Below, one piece after another: positions 16,539 through 26,504 of a stretch of DNA of 64,000 nucleotides. Each line of letters opens with the position of its first letter. The first letter of the stretch is position 1. Made by a program: the position numbers and the translations under genes. Source of the stretch: Paraburkholderia lycopersici (GTDB lineage: Bacteria > Pseudomonadota > Gammaproteobacteria > Burkholderiales > Burkholderiaceae); NCBI RefSeq assembly GCF_900096975.1, contig NZ_FMYQ01000001.1, positions 1-64,000 on the forward strand. The letters are read 5' to 3'. The notes under the pieces were generated by a model. The model was not told the DNA's origin and made no database searches. It saw only the letters and a list, made by a program, of their open reading frames with translations.

Positions 16539-19500
16539 ATGTCTCACAGAGATGGATTTTCAGGCGTTTTGCCGGGCGGGACCGACCATGTGCCTGGCGT
16601 GGCAGCGCGCTTCGATGCCGTATGTGCCGAATTCGGCAATCATCTTGCTGTGATTGACGCCACGGGTGAAGAGCGTTACGCCACCCTCGGCGAACGTTCC
16701 GCCCGTCTTGCGGCCGTCCTGAGCGACATGGGACTGGCGCGCGGCGAGCGTTGCGCGATCATGGTTCCGCGCGGCCGCGACACGCTGGCCCTGATGCTGG
16801 CGATCCTGCGTCTGGGCGCCGTCTATGTGCCGCTCGATCCCGCCTATCCGCGCTCGCAGCTCGAATTCATCGTCGCCGATTGCGCGCCCAGGCTCATCAT
16901 CGCCGAAGGCGCCGCGCTCGCGAGCGTTGGCGACTTCAACGGCGCACTGGTCGATCTCGCCGGGATCATGGCCTCGTCGGAGGCCGCGAATCCCGCCGAG
17001 CTCGTTGCTTGCGGCGGCAACGACCCGGCCTACGTCATGTATACCTCCGGCTCGACCGGCAAGCCCAAGGGCGTGATCGTGCCGCACCGCGCGATCGTTC
17101 GCCTCGTGCAGGGCCAAAGCTTCACCGACCTGTCGCCGCAGACGCGCTTCCTCAATCTCGCGCCGCTCGCCTTCGATGCGAGCACGCTGGAAATCTGGGG
17201 TCCGCTGCTGAACGGCGGCTGCGCCGCCATCATCAACGAGGTCCAGCCTTCTCTCGACACGATAGCCTCCGGGATAGCGCGACTTGGCGTCACGAGCGCC
17301 TGGTTCACGGCTGGCCTCTTCAACGCGCTCGCCGACTATCGTCTGGAAGCCTTTCTTCCGCTGAAGGAAGTGCTGACCGGCGGGGACGTGCTGTCGCCCG
17401 TGCACGTGCGCAAGGTCATGGAGGCACACCCCGGGCTGCAGATCATCAACGGCTATGGGCCGACCGAGAACACGACCTTCACCTGCTGCTACCGCATTGC
17501 GCGCGGCGGCGAAGCGCTCGCGAACGGCGAGGCCATTCCCATCGGCGACGCCATCGCGGGCACGCGCGTGTACATCGTCGACGACAAGCTCGCGCCCGTC
17601 GGCGAGGGAGAAGTCGGCGAACTCGTTGCGGGCGGCGACGGCGTTGCGCTCGGCTACCTCAACCGTCCCGAACTGACGGCCGAGAAGTTCGTCGACGACG
17701 TCTTCGCGCCCGGCGCCAGGCTCTATCGCACCGGCGACCTCGTGCGCCGGCGCGCGGACGGGGCCATCGAATTCCTGGGCCGCAACGACCGGCAGATCAA
17801 GATCGCCGGCAAGCGCATCGAGCTCGACGAAATCGAACATGCGCTGCGCGTGGCGCCCGGCGTCGCCGATGCGGCCGTCGCCGCATTCGAAGGCCGCAGG
17901 GGCAAGGCCATTGCCGGCTTCGTGAAGGCCGACGCCCCGAATGCCGCCGTGTTCCTGGACGGCATCCGCGCTTATCTGAAGGCTGCCTTGCCCGATTACA
18001 TGCTGCCGTCTGACCTGCGCGTCCTGCCCGACTTCCCGCTGACGCCCAACGGCAAGATCGACCGCAAAGCCCTGCTTGCGGGACTCGACATGTCCGGTAC
18101 GCAGTCCGAATCATCCGTCACGCCCCAACCCGTTGACGACGACTTCGCCGAAAAGCTCGCGGCCGTGTTCGAGGGGCTTCTCGGCAATCCCGTCGATCGC
18201 CGCTCGAACTTCTTCGACCTCGGATTGCGCTCGCTCGATCTGATGCGCGCGCACGCCATCATCGCGCGCGACGTGTCCGCGAGAGTGGCGCTCGTGGATC
18301 TGTTCCGCCACCCCAATGTCGAAGCGCTGGCCGCGCATTTGCGCGCGACGCTCGGGGCGACGAAGGACGACGCGGTCCGGCGCCGCCGCGGCGCGCAAGG
18401 CGCGGCGATAGCGGTCGTCGGCATGGCCGGACGGTTTCCCGGCGCGCGCAACGTCCGGGAGTTCTGGGCCAACATTCTCGCGGGCCGCGACTGCGTCACG
18501 CATTTCGACATCGCGGAGCTGGAAGACAGCTTCGACGAGGACGCTCGCCGCGAAGCGCGCTATGTCAAGGCCCGGCCGATCGTCGCCGACGTCGACCGCT
18601 TCGATGCGGGCTTTTTCGGCATGCTCGCGCGCGAGGCGGCGCTGACCGACCCGCAGCAGCGCCTCTTCCTCGAGATCGCGTGGGAGGCGTTCGAAGATGC
18701 CGGATACGACCCGGCGACGATCGGCGGTCCCGTCGGGGTGTTCGCGGGCACCTCGATGAACACGTACTTCCTCAAGCACATCCTTTCCGATCGCGGCGTC
18801 ATCGACGAATTCACGAGCCAGTTCCAGATCGGCGAGTATCAGAAACTGGTCGGGGCCGGCGATTTCGTCGCCACGCGCACGGCCTACAAGCTCGGCCTCA
18901 CCGGGCCCGCCGTTTCGGTGCAGACGGCCTGCTCCACCTCGCTGACCGCGACGGCCCTCGCGGTGGAGAACCTTCGGTCGGGACGCTGCGACATGGCGCT
19001 GGCCGGCGGCGTGTCGGTCACCTTCCCGCAGAAGCGCGGCTATTTTTACGAGGAAGGCGGGATGGGCGCGCCCGACGGCGTGTGCCGCCCGTTCGATGCC
19101 GACGCGAAAGGCACGGTGTTCGGCAGCGGCGCAGGCGTCGTGCTGCTCAAGCGCCTCGAAGACGCGATCGCCGACGAGGACCCGGTCTATGCCGTGATTC
19201 GCGGCGTCGGCATCAACAACGACGGCTCCGACAAGGTCGGTTTCACCGCGCCGAGCGTCGACGCCCAGGCCCGCGCCATTGCCGGCGCGCACGCCGAAGC
19301 CGGCATCGATCCCGCCACCATCGGCTATATCGAGACGCACGGTACGGCGACGCCGCTCGGCGACCCCATCGAATTCGCGGGCCTCGTGCAGGCGTTTCGC
19401 CTCGGCGGTGTGGAAAGCGGCCAGTTCTGCGCGCTCGGCTCGGCGAAGGCCAATGTCGGACACCTCGACGCGGCCGCGGGTGTGACAGGGCTCATCGCGG

Positions 19501-22500
19501 CGGCCCTCGCGCTGCACAACCGCACGTTGCCGCCGCTCACGCATTTCCGTTCGCCCAACCCCGGCATCGAGCCGGCCGGCAGCCCCTTCTTCTTCAACGC
19601 CGCCGCGCGTGCGTGGGCCGGGGGCCCGGCGCCGCGCCGCGCCGGCGTGAGTTCGCTCGGCGTGGGCGGGACGAACGTCCACATGGTGCTGGAGGAGGCG
19701 CCCGCACGCGACAGCGCGAGCGCACCGGCACAGGGGCTGCAGATATTGCCGCTCTCGGCAAGGAGCGCGGCCGCGCTCGAACGCGCGAAGGCCAATCTCG
19801 CCGGGCATCTCGCCGCCCATCCGGACGTCTCGCTCGCCGACGTGGCCGCGACGCTGCAAACGGGCCGGCGCGAATTCGCGCACCGTGCCGTCGTCGTCGC
19901 CGACAGCCGCGAGCAGGCCCAGGCCAGGCTCCAGAAGGGCGCAATCGAAGCCCAGGCGCCGCTGGCCGCGCCCGCGGTCGTCTTCATGTTTCCGGGCCAG
20001 GGCGCCCAGTATCCGGGCATGGGCGAAGCGCTCTATCGCACCGAGCCCGTGTATCGCCAGTGGATCGACAAGGGCGCCGAGGCACTGGCTCCGCACGTCG
20101 GACTCGACATCCGCACGCTGATGTTCGGCGAGGTCGCGCAAGACGACGACGCCCCGCACCCGATCCGCTCGACGATCTACGCGCAGCCCGCCCTGTTCCT
20201 CGTCGAATATGCGCTGGCGCAGTTGTGGATCTCGCGCGGCATCAAGCCGGCGGCCATGATCGGCCACAGCATCGGCGAACTGGTCGCGGCCTGCGTGGCC
20301 GAGGCGGTCTCCTTCGAAGACGCGCTGTCCCTGATCGCCCGGCGCGGCGCGCTCATGCAGTCGGCCGAACCGGGCGCGATGCTGGTCGTGCGCCTGTCCG
20401 AAGCCGAGCTCGCGCCGATGCTGCCCGACGGCGTGGATCTCGCCGCCATCAACGCGCCGTCGCTCAGCGTCGTGGCCGGCCCGTTCCCGGCCATCGAAGC
20501 GTTCGAGGCCATGCTGAAGACGCGCGATGTCGAGCACCGGCGTCTGCACACGTCGCATGCCTTCCACTCGCGCATGATGGCGGGCGTCGTCGAGGATCTC
20601 GCCAAGGTCGCCGACAGCCTTTCCTTTGCGCGGCCGGCGATTCCTTACGTGTCCTCGGTGACCGGGCAATGGGCGGCAATGGATCAGCCCGTGACGGGAC
20701 ACTACTGGGCGAGCCATTGCCGCAACGTGGTGCGCTTCAGCGACGCGCTGGCGACGGCGACGGCGGAAGGCAAGCCGCTTCTGCTCGAAATCGGCCCCGG
20801 CCGGACGCTCTCGACCTTCGCCACCCAGGGGCTGCCGAAAGACCGTTACCAGGCCGCGATCGCCTCGATGCCCGACTTCGCGATGCGCGAGCGCGAGCTC
20901 GCCATCCTCGCCGAGGCGACCGGGCGGCTGTGGCTGAACGGCGTCACGCCGACGTGGAAAGCCGTCCAGCCCGAAGCCGCCCGCCGCATATCGTTGCCGA
21001 CCTATCCCTTCGAGCCGGAACGGCACTGGATCGACGCCCCGGCACCCGCCTCTTCACGCCAGCCGACGACCGTCGCAGCGGCGATTGCCGCGCCGGCCCC
21101 GTCCGAAGCCATAACCGACATTCCTCAGACCGCCATGGCCCAAACCGTCCAAATCGACCGCAAACCGCGTCTCATTGCCGAACTGGCGTCACTGCTTGCC
21201 GAGATGTCCGGCGAGGCGCCGGATACGTCCAACCCGGACGTGACCTTCTGGGATCTCGGATATGACTCGCTGTTCATGGGACAAGTCTCCCGGCAGCTTC
21301 GCCGCCGCTACGACGTCACGATCAGCTTCCGGCAGATCATGAGCGACTATCCGACGCTGCCCGCGCTGGCCGGGTTCCTCGATGGCGCGCTGCCGCCCGA
21401 TCCGGAACAGCCGGCCGCCGTTGCCGCACCTGTCGCGCCTGTCGCACCTGTCGCACCTGCGGCGCCGGTCGCGGCCACGGCGGCAACCGTTGCGGCGCCG
21501 GTTGCATCCGGCGTGGCTGCGGTTCCCGTCACGGGCGACATCCAGTCGGTGATCCGCGACCAGATCGCCGCCATGCAATCGCTGATGACGCGTCAGCTCG
21601 AAGTGCTTCAAGGCGCGCCGGCGACGGTCCAGCAGCCGGCCGCGGCGGTCCAGGCCGTTGCGGCGCCCGCTCCGGCTCCTGTCGCAGCAATTCAGGCGGC
21701 AGCTCAGGCCCCGGCGCGCGCCGCCGCCGGCCCCGAGATCAAGTTCGAGGACAACCGGCCGACGCGCTTCACCGCCTACAAGCCCGGCGCCGCGACCTCG
21801 GCGCAGATGACCGATGCCCAGACGGCGTTCATCGCCGATCTGGCGGCGCGCTACTCGGCCAAAACGGCCGCCTCCAAGGCGCGCACGCAGTCGTATCGGC
21901 CCGTGCTCGCCGATCCGCGCACCGCCAGCGGCTTCCGCGAGGAATGGAAGGAGCTCGTCTATCCCATCGTCGCCCAGCGCTCAAAGGGCTCGAAGATCTG
22001 GGACGTGGACGGCAACGAATACATCGATCTGGTCAACGGCTACGGTCAGACCGCGTTCGGCCATACGCCGGATTTCGTGGTCGCGGCGGTCAACGCGCAA
22101 CTGGAGGAAGGCTTCGCCATCGGACCGCAGTCCCCGCTTGCGGGCGAGGTCGCCCAGATGTTCGCCGAGATGACCGGGCATCAGCGCGTCACCTTCTGCA
22201 ACACGGGTTCGGAAGCCGTGATGGCGGCCATGCGCCTCGCGCGCACGGTGACGGGCAAGGAAAAGGTCGTCTGCTTCGACGGCGACTATCACGGCCAGTT
22301 CGACGAGGTCCTCGTCAAGCCGGGCAGCGAGGCGGGCGTGCCGCGCGCTTTCCCGCTCGCCCCCGGCATTCCGCAAAGCTCGGTGGGCAACATGGTCGTG
22401 CTGCCCTACGCAAGGTCCGAGAGCCTCGAGTGGATCAAGGCCAACATCGACGACATCGCCGCCGTGCTGATCGAGCCCGTGCAGTCGCGCCACCCCAATC

Positions 22501-25500
22501 TGCGGCCGAAGGAATTCGTGCAGCAATTGCGCGACGTGACCGCGGCCAACGACTCCGCCCTGATCGTCGACGAGGTCGTCACGGGCTTTCGCGTCCATCC
22601 GGCCGGCATGCAAGGCTATTGGGGCATCAAGGGCGACATGGCGACCTACGGCAAGGTGGTCGGCGGCGGCCTGCCCGTCGGCGTGCTCGCGGGCAGCGCC
22701 CAGTACATGGATGCGCTCGACGGCGGCCAGTGGCAATTCGGCGACGCCTCGGTTCCCGAAGTCCCGCCGACCTTCTTCGCAGGTACGTTCGTGCGCCATC
22801 CCGTGGTGCTGGCCGCGATGAAGGCCGTGCTCCTGCACCTGAAGGAAGCCGGCCCGGCGCTGCAGGAATCGCTCGGCGCGCGCATGGAAGGCCTCGTGCA
22901 GCGCATCAACGCTCACCTGGAGAAAGTCGGCATCGCCACGCGGGCGGAATCCTTCTCGAGCTGGTTCTACATCAGCTTTGCGGGCGAAGACCGGCTCGGC
23001 AGCCTCTTCTATGCCTACATGCGCTATCTCGGCATCCATATCATGGAAGGCTTCCCCTGCTTCCTGACGACGAGCCATTCGGACGAGGACATCCGCCGGA
23101 TCGGCGACGCGTTCGTCGAAAGCGTCGCCGCGCTGCAGAGCGTCGGCATTCTCGGCGGCTCGCCGGGCGCCGCCGCTGCAGCGCCGCAGGCCGAACCGCA
23201 GGCCGAACCGGAGCAACTCACGCAGTCGCCGCTCACCGAACCGCAGAAAGAGATCTGGATGTCGGCTCAGCAAGGCGACGAAGCATCGCTCGCGTTCAAC
23301 GAGTCCTTCACGCTCGACCTCATGGGCAACCTGAACGAGGCCGCGTTCGAGCGCGCCTTCGCGGCGACCGTGGCCCGCCACGACGCGTTGCGCGTTCACT
23401 TCTCGCGCGTCGGCGACACGATGTACGCGGACGCGGCGACGAGCGTGCCGCTCGTGTCGATCGACCTCTCCGGCCACGCGGATCCGGACGGCGAACTCAA
23501 GGCCATCGTCGACGGCGAAGCGCGCGAGGCCTTCGATCTCACGCGCGCGCCGCTTGCGCGCGCCGCGCTGGTGCGCCTCGACGCCCAGCGACGGGCCTTC
23601 GTGTTCACGGCCCATCACATCGTCTGCGACGGCTGGTCGATCAACATCATCCTGCGCGATCTGGCTGCGCTCTATGCGGCGCAGGTGTCGGGCAAGCAGC
23701 CCGAACTCGACGAAGTGCAGAGCTTCCTCGCCTTCGCCAGGGCGCAGGACGAAGCCGGCGTCGACAAGGAAACGCGCGAGTTCTGGATGAACCTCCATCG
23801 CGAGCCCGCGCCGCAGCCCGATTTGCCAGGCGACCGCCCGCGCCCCGGGATCAAGAGCTTCAACGGCGCGTCGACCACCCGCCATGTGGACATCGATCTG
23901 CTCAAGCAGGTCAAGAGCGCCTCGTCGAAGCAGGGCTGCTCGCTGTTCGCCACCCTGTTCGGCGCCGCCCAGGTGTTGTTCGGCCGCCTCACCGGCAATG
24001 ACGATGTCGTCATCGCCGCGCCGATGGCGGGCCAGTCCCAGGCCGGCGAAGCGCTGCTGGTCGGGCACTGCGTCAACTTCCTGCCCCTGCGCGTGAAGTT
24101 CGACCGCGAGAAGCCTTTCGCCACGCACATGAAAGCGGTGCGCGATCACCTCTACGACGCGGGCGACCGGCAGAACTACACCTACGGCGCGCTGGTGCGC
24201 GATCTCGGCATCAAGCGCGATTTCAACCGGCTTCCGCTCACCGATCTGCAGTTCAATCTGGAAAAGGTCGACGGCGAACTCGACATGGCCGGCGTGACCA
24301 CGCGCTTCACGCCGAACGCGAAGGCCTACAGCAACTTCGATCTGTTCCTGAACGTGATCGAATCGGCGCAGGGCCTGCGTCTCGATTGCGACTTCAACAC
24401 CGACGTCTACGACGAAACGACGATCCAGCGCTGGCTCGGCTACTACGAGACGTTGCTCGCGGCGATCGCGCGCGACGCCGAAACGCCGGTCGCGGCGCTG
24501 CCGCTGTTGAACGCGGAGGCGATCCGCCACCTGCGCGACGAACTGAACGCCTCGCAGCGCGGCTACGACCTCTCGCTCACTGCCCCCGCGATGATCGCCG
24601 CGCAGGCCTGGCAGGCCCCCGATACGACGGCCGTGTCGGACGCGTCGACGAGCCTGACCTATGGCGAACTCGACGCGCTCGCGAGCCAGATCGCGCGCAG
24701 GCTCGTGGCCGCGGGCATCGAGCCGCACGGACGCGTCGCCATCGCGATGGAGCGCACCGCGCTGACCGTGGCCGCCATGATCGGCGTGTGGCGGGCCGGT
24801 TGCGCCTACGTGCCGCTCGACATGACGATGCCGCCGGCGCGCCTGCGCCAGATCCTGGACAGCGCCGGCATTGCCGCCATCCTGAGCGACGAGGGCAGCC
24901 GCACGGTGCTGGAACCGGGCGCGCATCGCGTGCTCGAAATCGAGTCGCTCCTCGCGGAAGACGACGACGAGGGCGTGACGTTGCCGGCCGTACCGGATGC
25001 GGACTCGGCCTACGTGATCTTCACCTCGGGCTCGACGGGCCAGCCCAAGGGCGTGGAGATCGGCCATCGCGCGCTGGGCAATTTCCTGCTGTCGATGGCG
25101 CACGCGCCGGGCTTCACGGTCCGGGACCGCATCGTCGCGGTGACGACGTTCTCCTTCGATATCTCGGGCCTCGAGCTGTTCCTGCCGCTGATCGCCGGCG
25201 GGCAGACCTTCGTCGCCGGCCATGCGGAGGTGCGCACCGGCTTCGAACTGGTGACCCGGCTGAAGGAGGAAGCGACCACCGTGCTGCAGGCGACGCCGTC
25301 GCTCTGGCGCATGCTGCTGGAGGCGGGCTTCAAGGCGCCGAAGGGCTTCAAGATCCTTTGCGGCGGCGAGCCGCTGCCGCGCGATCTCGCCGACGACCTG
25401 CTCGCGACCGGCGCGGAAGTCTGGAACCTCTACGGCCCGACCGAGACGACGATCTGGTCTTCCGCCTCGCGTGTCGCGGCCAACGGGCCCGTGGTCATCG

Positions 25501-26501
25501 GCGCGCCCCTCGCCAACACGCAGCTGCACGTGCTGACCGACGATCTGCATCTGGCGCCGGAAGGCGTCGCCGGCGAACTGTGGATTGGCGGCGAAGGCCT
25601 CGCGAAGGGCTATTTCAACCGCCCCGATCTCACCGACGCCGCCTTCAGGACGATCGCCATCGAGGGCGCGGCGCCTTGCCGGCTCTACCGCACCGGCGAC
25701 CTCGCAAAGCGGCTTGCCGATGGCTCGCTCCAGCATCTCGGCCGGCGCGACCAGCAGATCAAGCTGCGCGGTTTCCGCATCGAGATCGAGGAAATCGAAA
25801 CCGCCCTGCGCAAGGCGCCCGGCGTCGCCGCGGCCGCCGTCGCGCTGCAAACCGTGAGCGGCAATCCCCGCCTCGTGGGCTACGTCGTCGGCGCCGCCTT
25901 CGACAAGCCCGACCACGCCGCGATCTCGGCGCATGTTGCCGGGCTGCTGCCGGCCTACATGGTGCCGACCCTGTGGATGACGCTCGACGCGCTGCCGCAG
26001 ACCAGCAACGGCAAGCTCGATCGCAAGGCGCTGCCCATGCCCACGCCGGAAATGGTGGCCGTGCCCGTGCGCCAGCCGCATGCCGCGCTCAAGGTGGTCG
26101 CGCAGGCCCCCATGCCCGCGGAGCCCGCTGCGGCCGAGCCCGCCGCGAACGAACCGGCGGCGGCCGCGCCTGCTGCGGCGAGCGACCCCGTGACGAGCGA
26201 GCCTGCGGCGATGACGGCGACCCAGGCCACGATCGCCGCGATCTGGGCGGACGTGCTCGGTCTCCAGCAGGTTGGCGTCGATCAGCAGTTCTTCAGCCTC
26301 GGCGCGGACAGCCTCCAGCTCTTTCGCATCGTCGCGCGGATGAACGAGCGCGGGCTGGGCGTGGATGCGCGTCAGCTCATGAAGAACGTCACGATTGCCG
26401 AGCTGGCCGCGAGCCTCGACGACGCCCGGACGATGCAGGCTCCAGCGGTCGCGAGGCCGTCGATTCTCAACTTCAAGCGCCGCGTTGCGGAGGGAGTGTG
26501 A
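16539..26501 (+). CDS. Hybrid NRPS-PKS, A-PCP-KS-AT-ACP-AMT-C-A-PCP, 3320 aa
   Basis: Assembly-line synthase. A1 (about 15-510) has YTSGSTGKPKG and GYGPTEN; its specificity code read by hand is DALWLGGTFK, close to the Val code DAFWIGGTFK. PCP1 carries the site LRSLDL near 561. KS (about 620-1050) has active Cys798 in TACSTS plus THGT and NVGH. AT (about 1145-1450) has Ser1244 in GHSIGE and HAFH, typical of malonyl-CoA. The ACP site is YDSLF near 1575. After a Pro/Ala linker comes a class III aminotransferase (about 1780-2200, Lys2039), as in iturin and microcystin synthases. C (about 2227-2674) has HHIVCDG. A2 (about 2677-3167) gives DILQLGLIWK, the Gly code. PCP2 ends the chain. There is no ketoreductase or thioesterase. 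GGGGGAG precedes the ATG. Confidence 0.95.
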   Translation: MSHRDGFSGVLPGGTDHVPGVAARFDAVCAEFGNHLAVIDATGEERYATLGERSARLAAVLSDMGLARGERCAIMVPRGRDTLALMLAILRLGAVYVPLDPAYPRSQLEFIVADCAPRLIIAEGAALASVGDFNGALVDLAGIMASSEAANPAELVACGGNDPAYVMYTSGSTGKPKGVIVPHRAIVRLVQGQSFTDLSPQTRFLNLAPLAFDASTLEIWGPLLNGGCAAIINEVQPSLDTIASGIARLGVTSAWFTAGLFNALADYRLEAFLPLKEVLTGGDVLSPVHVRKVMEAHPGLQIINGYGPTENTTFTCCYRIARGGEALANGEAIPIGDAIAGTRVYIVDDKLAPVGEGEVGELVAGGDGVALGYLNRPELTAEKFVDDVFAPGARLYRTGDLVRRRADGAIEFLGRNDRQIKIAGKRIELDEIEHALRVAPGVADAAVAAFEGRRGKAIAGFVKADAPNAAVFLDGIRAYLKAALPDYMLPSDLRVLPDFPLTPNGKIDRKALLAGLDMSGTQSESSVTPQPVDDDFAEKLAAVFEGLLGNPVDRRSNFFDLGLRSLDLMRAHAIIARDVSARVALVDLFRHPNVEALAAHLRATLGATKDDAVRRRRGAQGAAIAVVGMAGRFPGARNVREFWANILAGRDCVTHFDIAELEDSFDEDARREARYVKARPIVADVDRFDAGFFGMLAREAALTDPQQRLFLEIAWEAFEDAGYDPATIGGPVGVFAGTSMNTYFLKHILSDRGVIDEFTSQFQIGEYQKLVGAGDFVATRTAYKLGLTGPAVSVQTACSTSLTATALAVENLRSGRCDMALAGGVSVTFPQKRGYFYEEGGMGAPDGVCRPFDADAKGTVFGSGAGVVLLKRLEDAIADEDPVYAVIRGVGINNDGSDKVGFTAPSVDAQARAIAGAHAEAGIDPATIGYIETHGTATPLGDPIEFAGLVQAFRLGGVESGQFCALGSAKANVGHLDAAAGVTGLIAAALALHNRTLPPLTHFRSPNPGIEPAGSPFFFNAAARAWAGGPAPRRAGVSSLGVGGTNVHMVLEEAPARDSASAPAQGLQILPLSARSAAALERAKANLAGHLAAHPDVSLADVAATLQTGRREFAHRAVVVADSREQAQARLQKGAIEAQAPLAAPAVVFMFPGQGAQYPGMGEALYRTEPVYRQWIDKGAEALAPHVGLDIRTLMFGEVAQDDDAPHPIRSTIYAQPALFLVEYALAQLWISRGIKPAAMIGHSIGELVAACVAEAVSFEDALSLIARRGALMQSAEPGAMLVVRLSEAELAPMLPDGVDLAAINAPSLSVVAGPFPAIEAFEAMLKTRDVEHRRLHTSHAFHSRMMAGVVEDLAKVADSLSFARPAIPYVSSVTGQWAAMDQPVTGHYWASHCRNVVRFSDALATATAEGKPLLLEIGPGRTLSTFATQGLPKDRYQAAIASMPDFAMRERELAILAEATGRLWLNGVTPTWKAVQPEAARRISLPTYPFEPERHWIDAPAPASSRQPTTVAAAIAAPAPSEAITDIPQTAMAQTVQIDRKPRLIAELASLLAEMSGEAPDTSNPDVTFWDLGYDSLFMGQVSRQLRRRYDVTISFRQIMSDYPTLPALAGFLDGALPPDPEQPAAVAAPVAPVAPVAPAAPVAATAATVAAPVASGVAAVPVTGDIQSVIRDQIAAMQSLMTRQLEVLQGAPATVQQPAAAVQAVAAPAPAPVAAIQAAAQAPARAAAGPEIKFEDNRPTRFTAYKPGAATSAQMTDAQTAFIADLAARYSAKTAASKARTQSYRPVLADPRTASGFREEWKELVYPIVAQRSKGSKIWDVDGNEYIDLVNGYGQTAFGHTPDFVVAAVNAQLEEGFAIGPQSPLAGEVAQMFAEMTGHQRVTFCNTGSEAVMAAMRLARTVTGKEKVVCFDGDYHGQFDEVLVKPGSEAGVPRAFPLAPGIPQSSVGNMVVLPYARSESLEWIKANIDDIAAVLIEPVQSRHPNLRPKEFVQQLRDVTAANDSALIVDEVVTGFRVHPAGMQGYWGIKGDMATYGKVVGGGLPVGVLAGSAQYMDALDGGQWQFGDASVPEVPPTFFAGTFVRHPVVLAAMKAVLLHLKEAGPALQESLGARMEGLVQRINAHLEKVGIATRAESFSSWFYISFAGEDRLGSLFYAYMRYLGIHIMEGFPCFLTTSHSDEDIRRIGDAFVESVAALQSVGILGGSPGAAAAAPQAEPQAEPEQLTQSPLTEPQKEIWMSAQQGDEASLAFNESFTLDLMGNLNEAAFERAFAATVARHDALRVHFSRVGDTMYADAATSVPLVSIDLSGHADPDGELKAIVDGEAREAFDLTRAPLARAALVRLDAQRRAFVFTAHHIVCDGWSINIILRDLAALYAAQVSGKQPELDEVQSFLAFARAQDEAGVDKETREFWMNLHREPAPQPDLPGDRPRPGIKSFNGASTTRHVDIDLLKQVKSASSKQGCSLFATLFGAAQVLFGRLTGNDDVVIAAPMAGQSQAGEALLVGHCVNFLPLRVKFDREKPFATHMKAVRDHLYDAGDRQNYTYGALVRDLGIKRDFNRLPLTDLQFNLEKVDGELDMAGVTTRFTPNAKAYSNFDLFLNVIESAQGLRLDCDFNTDVYDETTIQRWLGYYETLLAAIARDAETPVAALPLLNAEAIRHLRDELNASQRGYDLSLTAPAMIAAQAWQAPDTTAVSDASTSLTYGELDALASQIARRLVAAGIEPHGRVAIAMERTALTVAAMIGVWRAGCAYVPLDMTMPPARLRQILDSAGIAAILSDEGSRTVLEPGAHRVLEIESLLAEDDDEGVTLPAVPDADSAYVIFTSGSTGQPKGVEIGHRALGNFLLSMAHAPGFTVRDRIVAVTTFSFDISGLELFLPLIAGGQTFVAGHAEVRTGFELVTRLKEEATTVLQATPSLWRMLLEAGFKAPKGFKILCGGEPLPRDLADDLLATGAEVWNLYGPTETTIWSSASRVAANGPVVIGAPLANTQLHVLTDDLHLAPEGVAGELWIGGEGLAKGYFNRPDLTDAAFRTIAIEGAAPCRLYRTGDLAKRLADGSLQHLGRRDQQIKLRGFRIEIEEIETALRKAPGVAAAAVALQTVSGNPRLVGYVVGAAFDKPDHAAISAHVAGLLPAYMVPTLWMTLDALPQTSNGKLDRKALPMPTPEMVAVPVRQPHAALKVVAQAPMPAEPAAAEPAANEPAAAAPAAASDPVTSEPAAMTATQATIAAIWADVLGLQQVGVDQQFFSLGADSLQLFRIVARMNERGLGVDARQLMKNVTIAELAASLDDARTMQAPAVARPSILNFKRRVAEGV
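21429..21464 (+). repeat. Short tandem repeat in the NRPS linker
   Basis: Four 9-base units of the type CCTGTCGCA (the last diverged) encode a PVA/PAA-repeat inside the Ala/Pro/Val-rich linker between the ACP and the aminotransferase domain. It is likely a flexible hinge that varies in length by slippage. Confidence 0.7.
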
Positions 26502-26504
26502 GCG

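Noticed and set aside
18111-21026. Long minus-strand frame opposite KS and AT
   Set aside because: Same codon-bias artefact; no recognisable protein.
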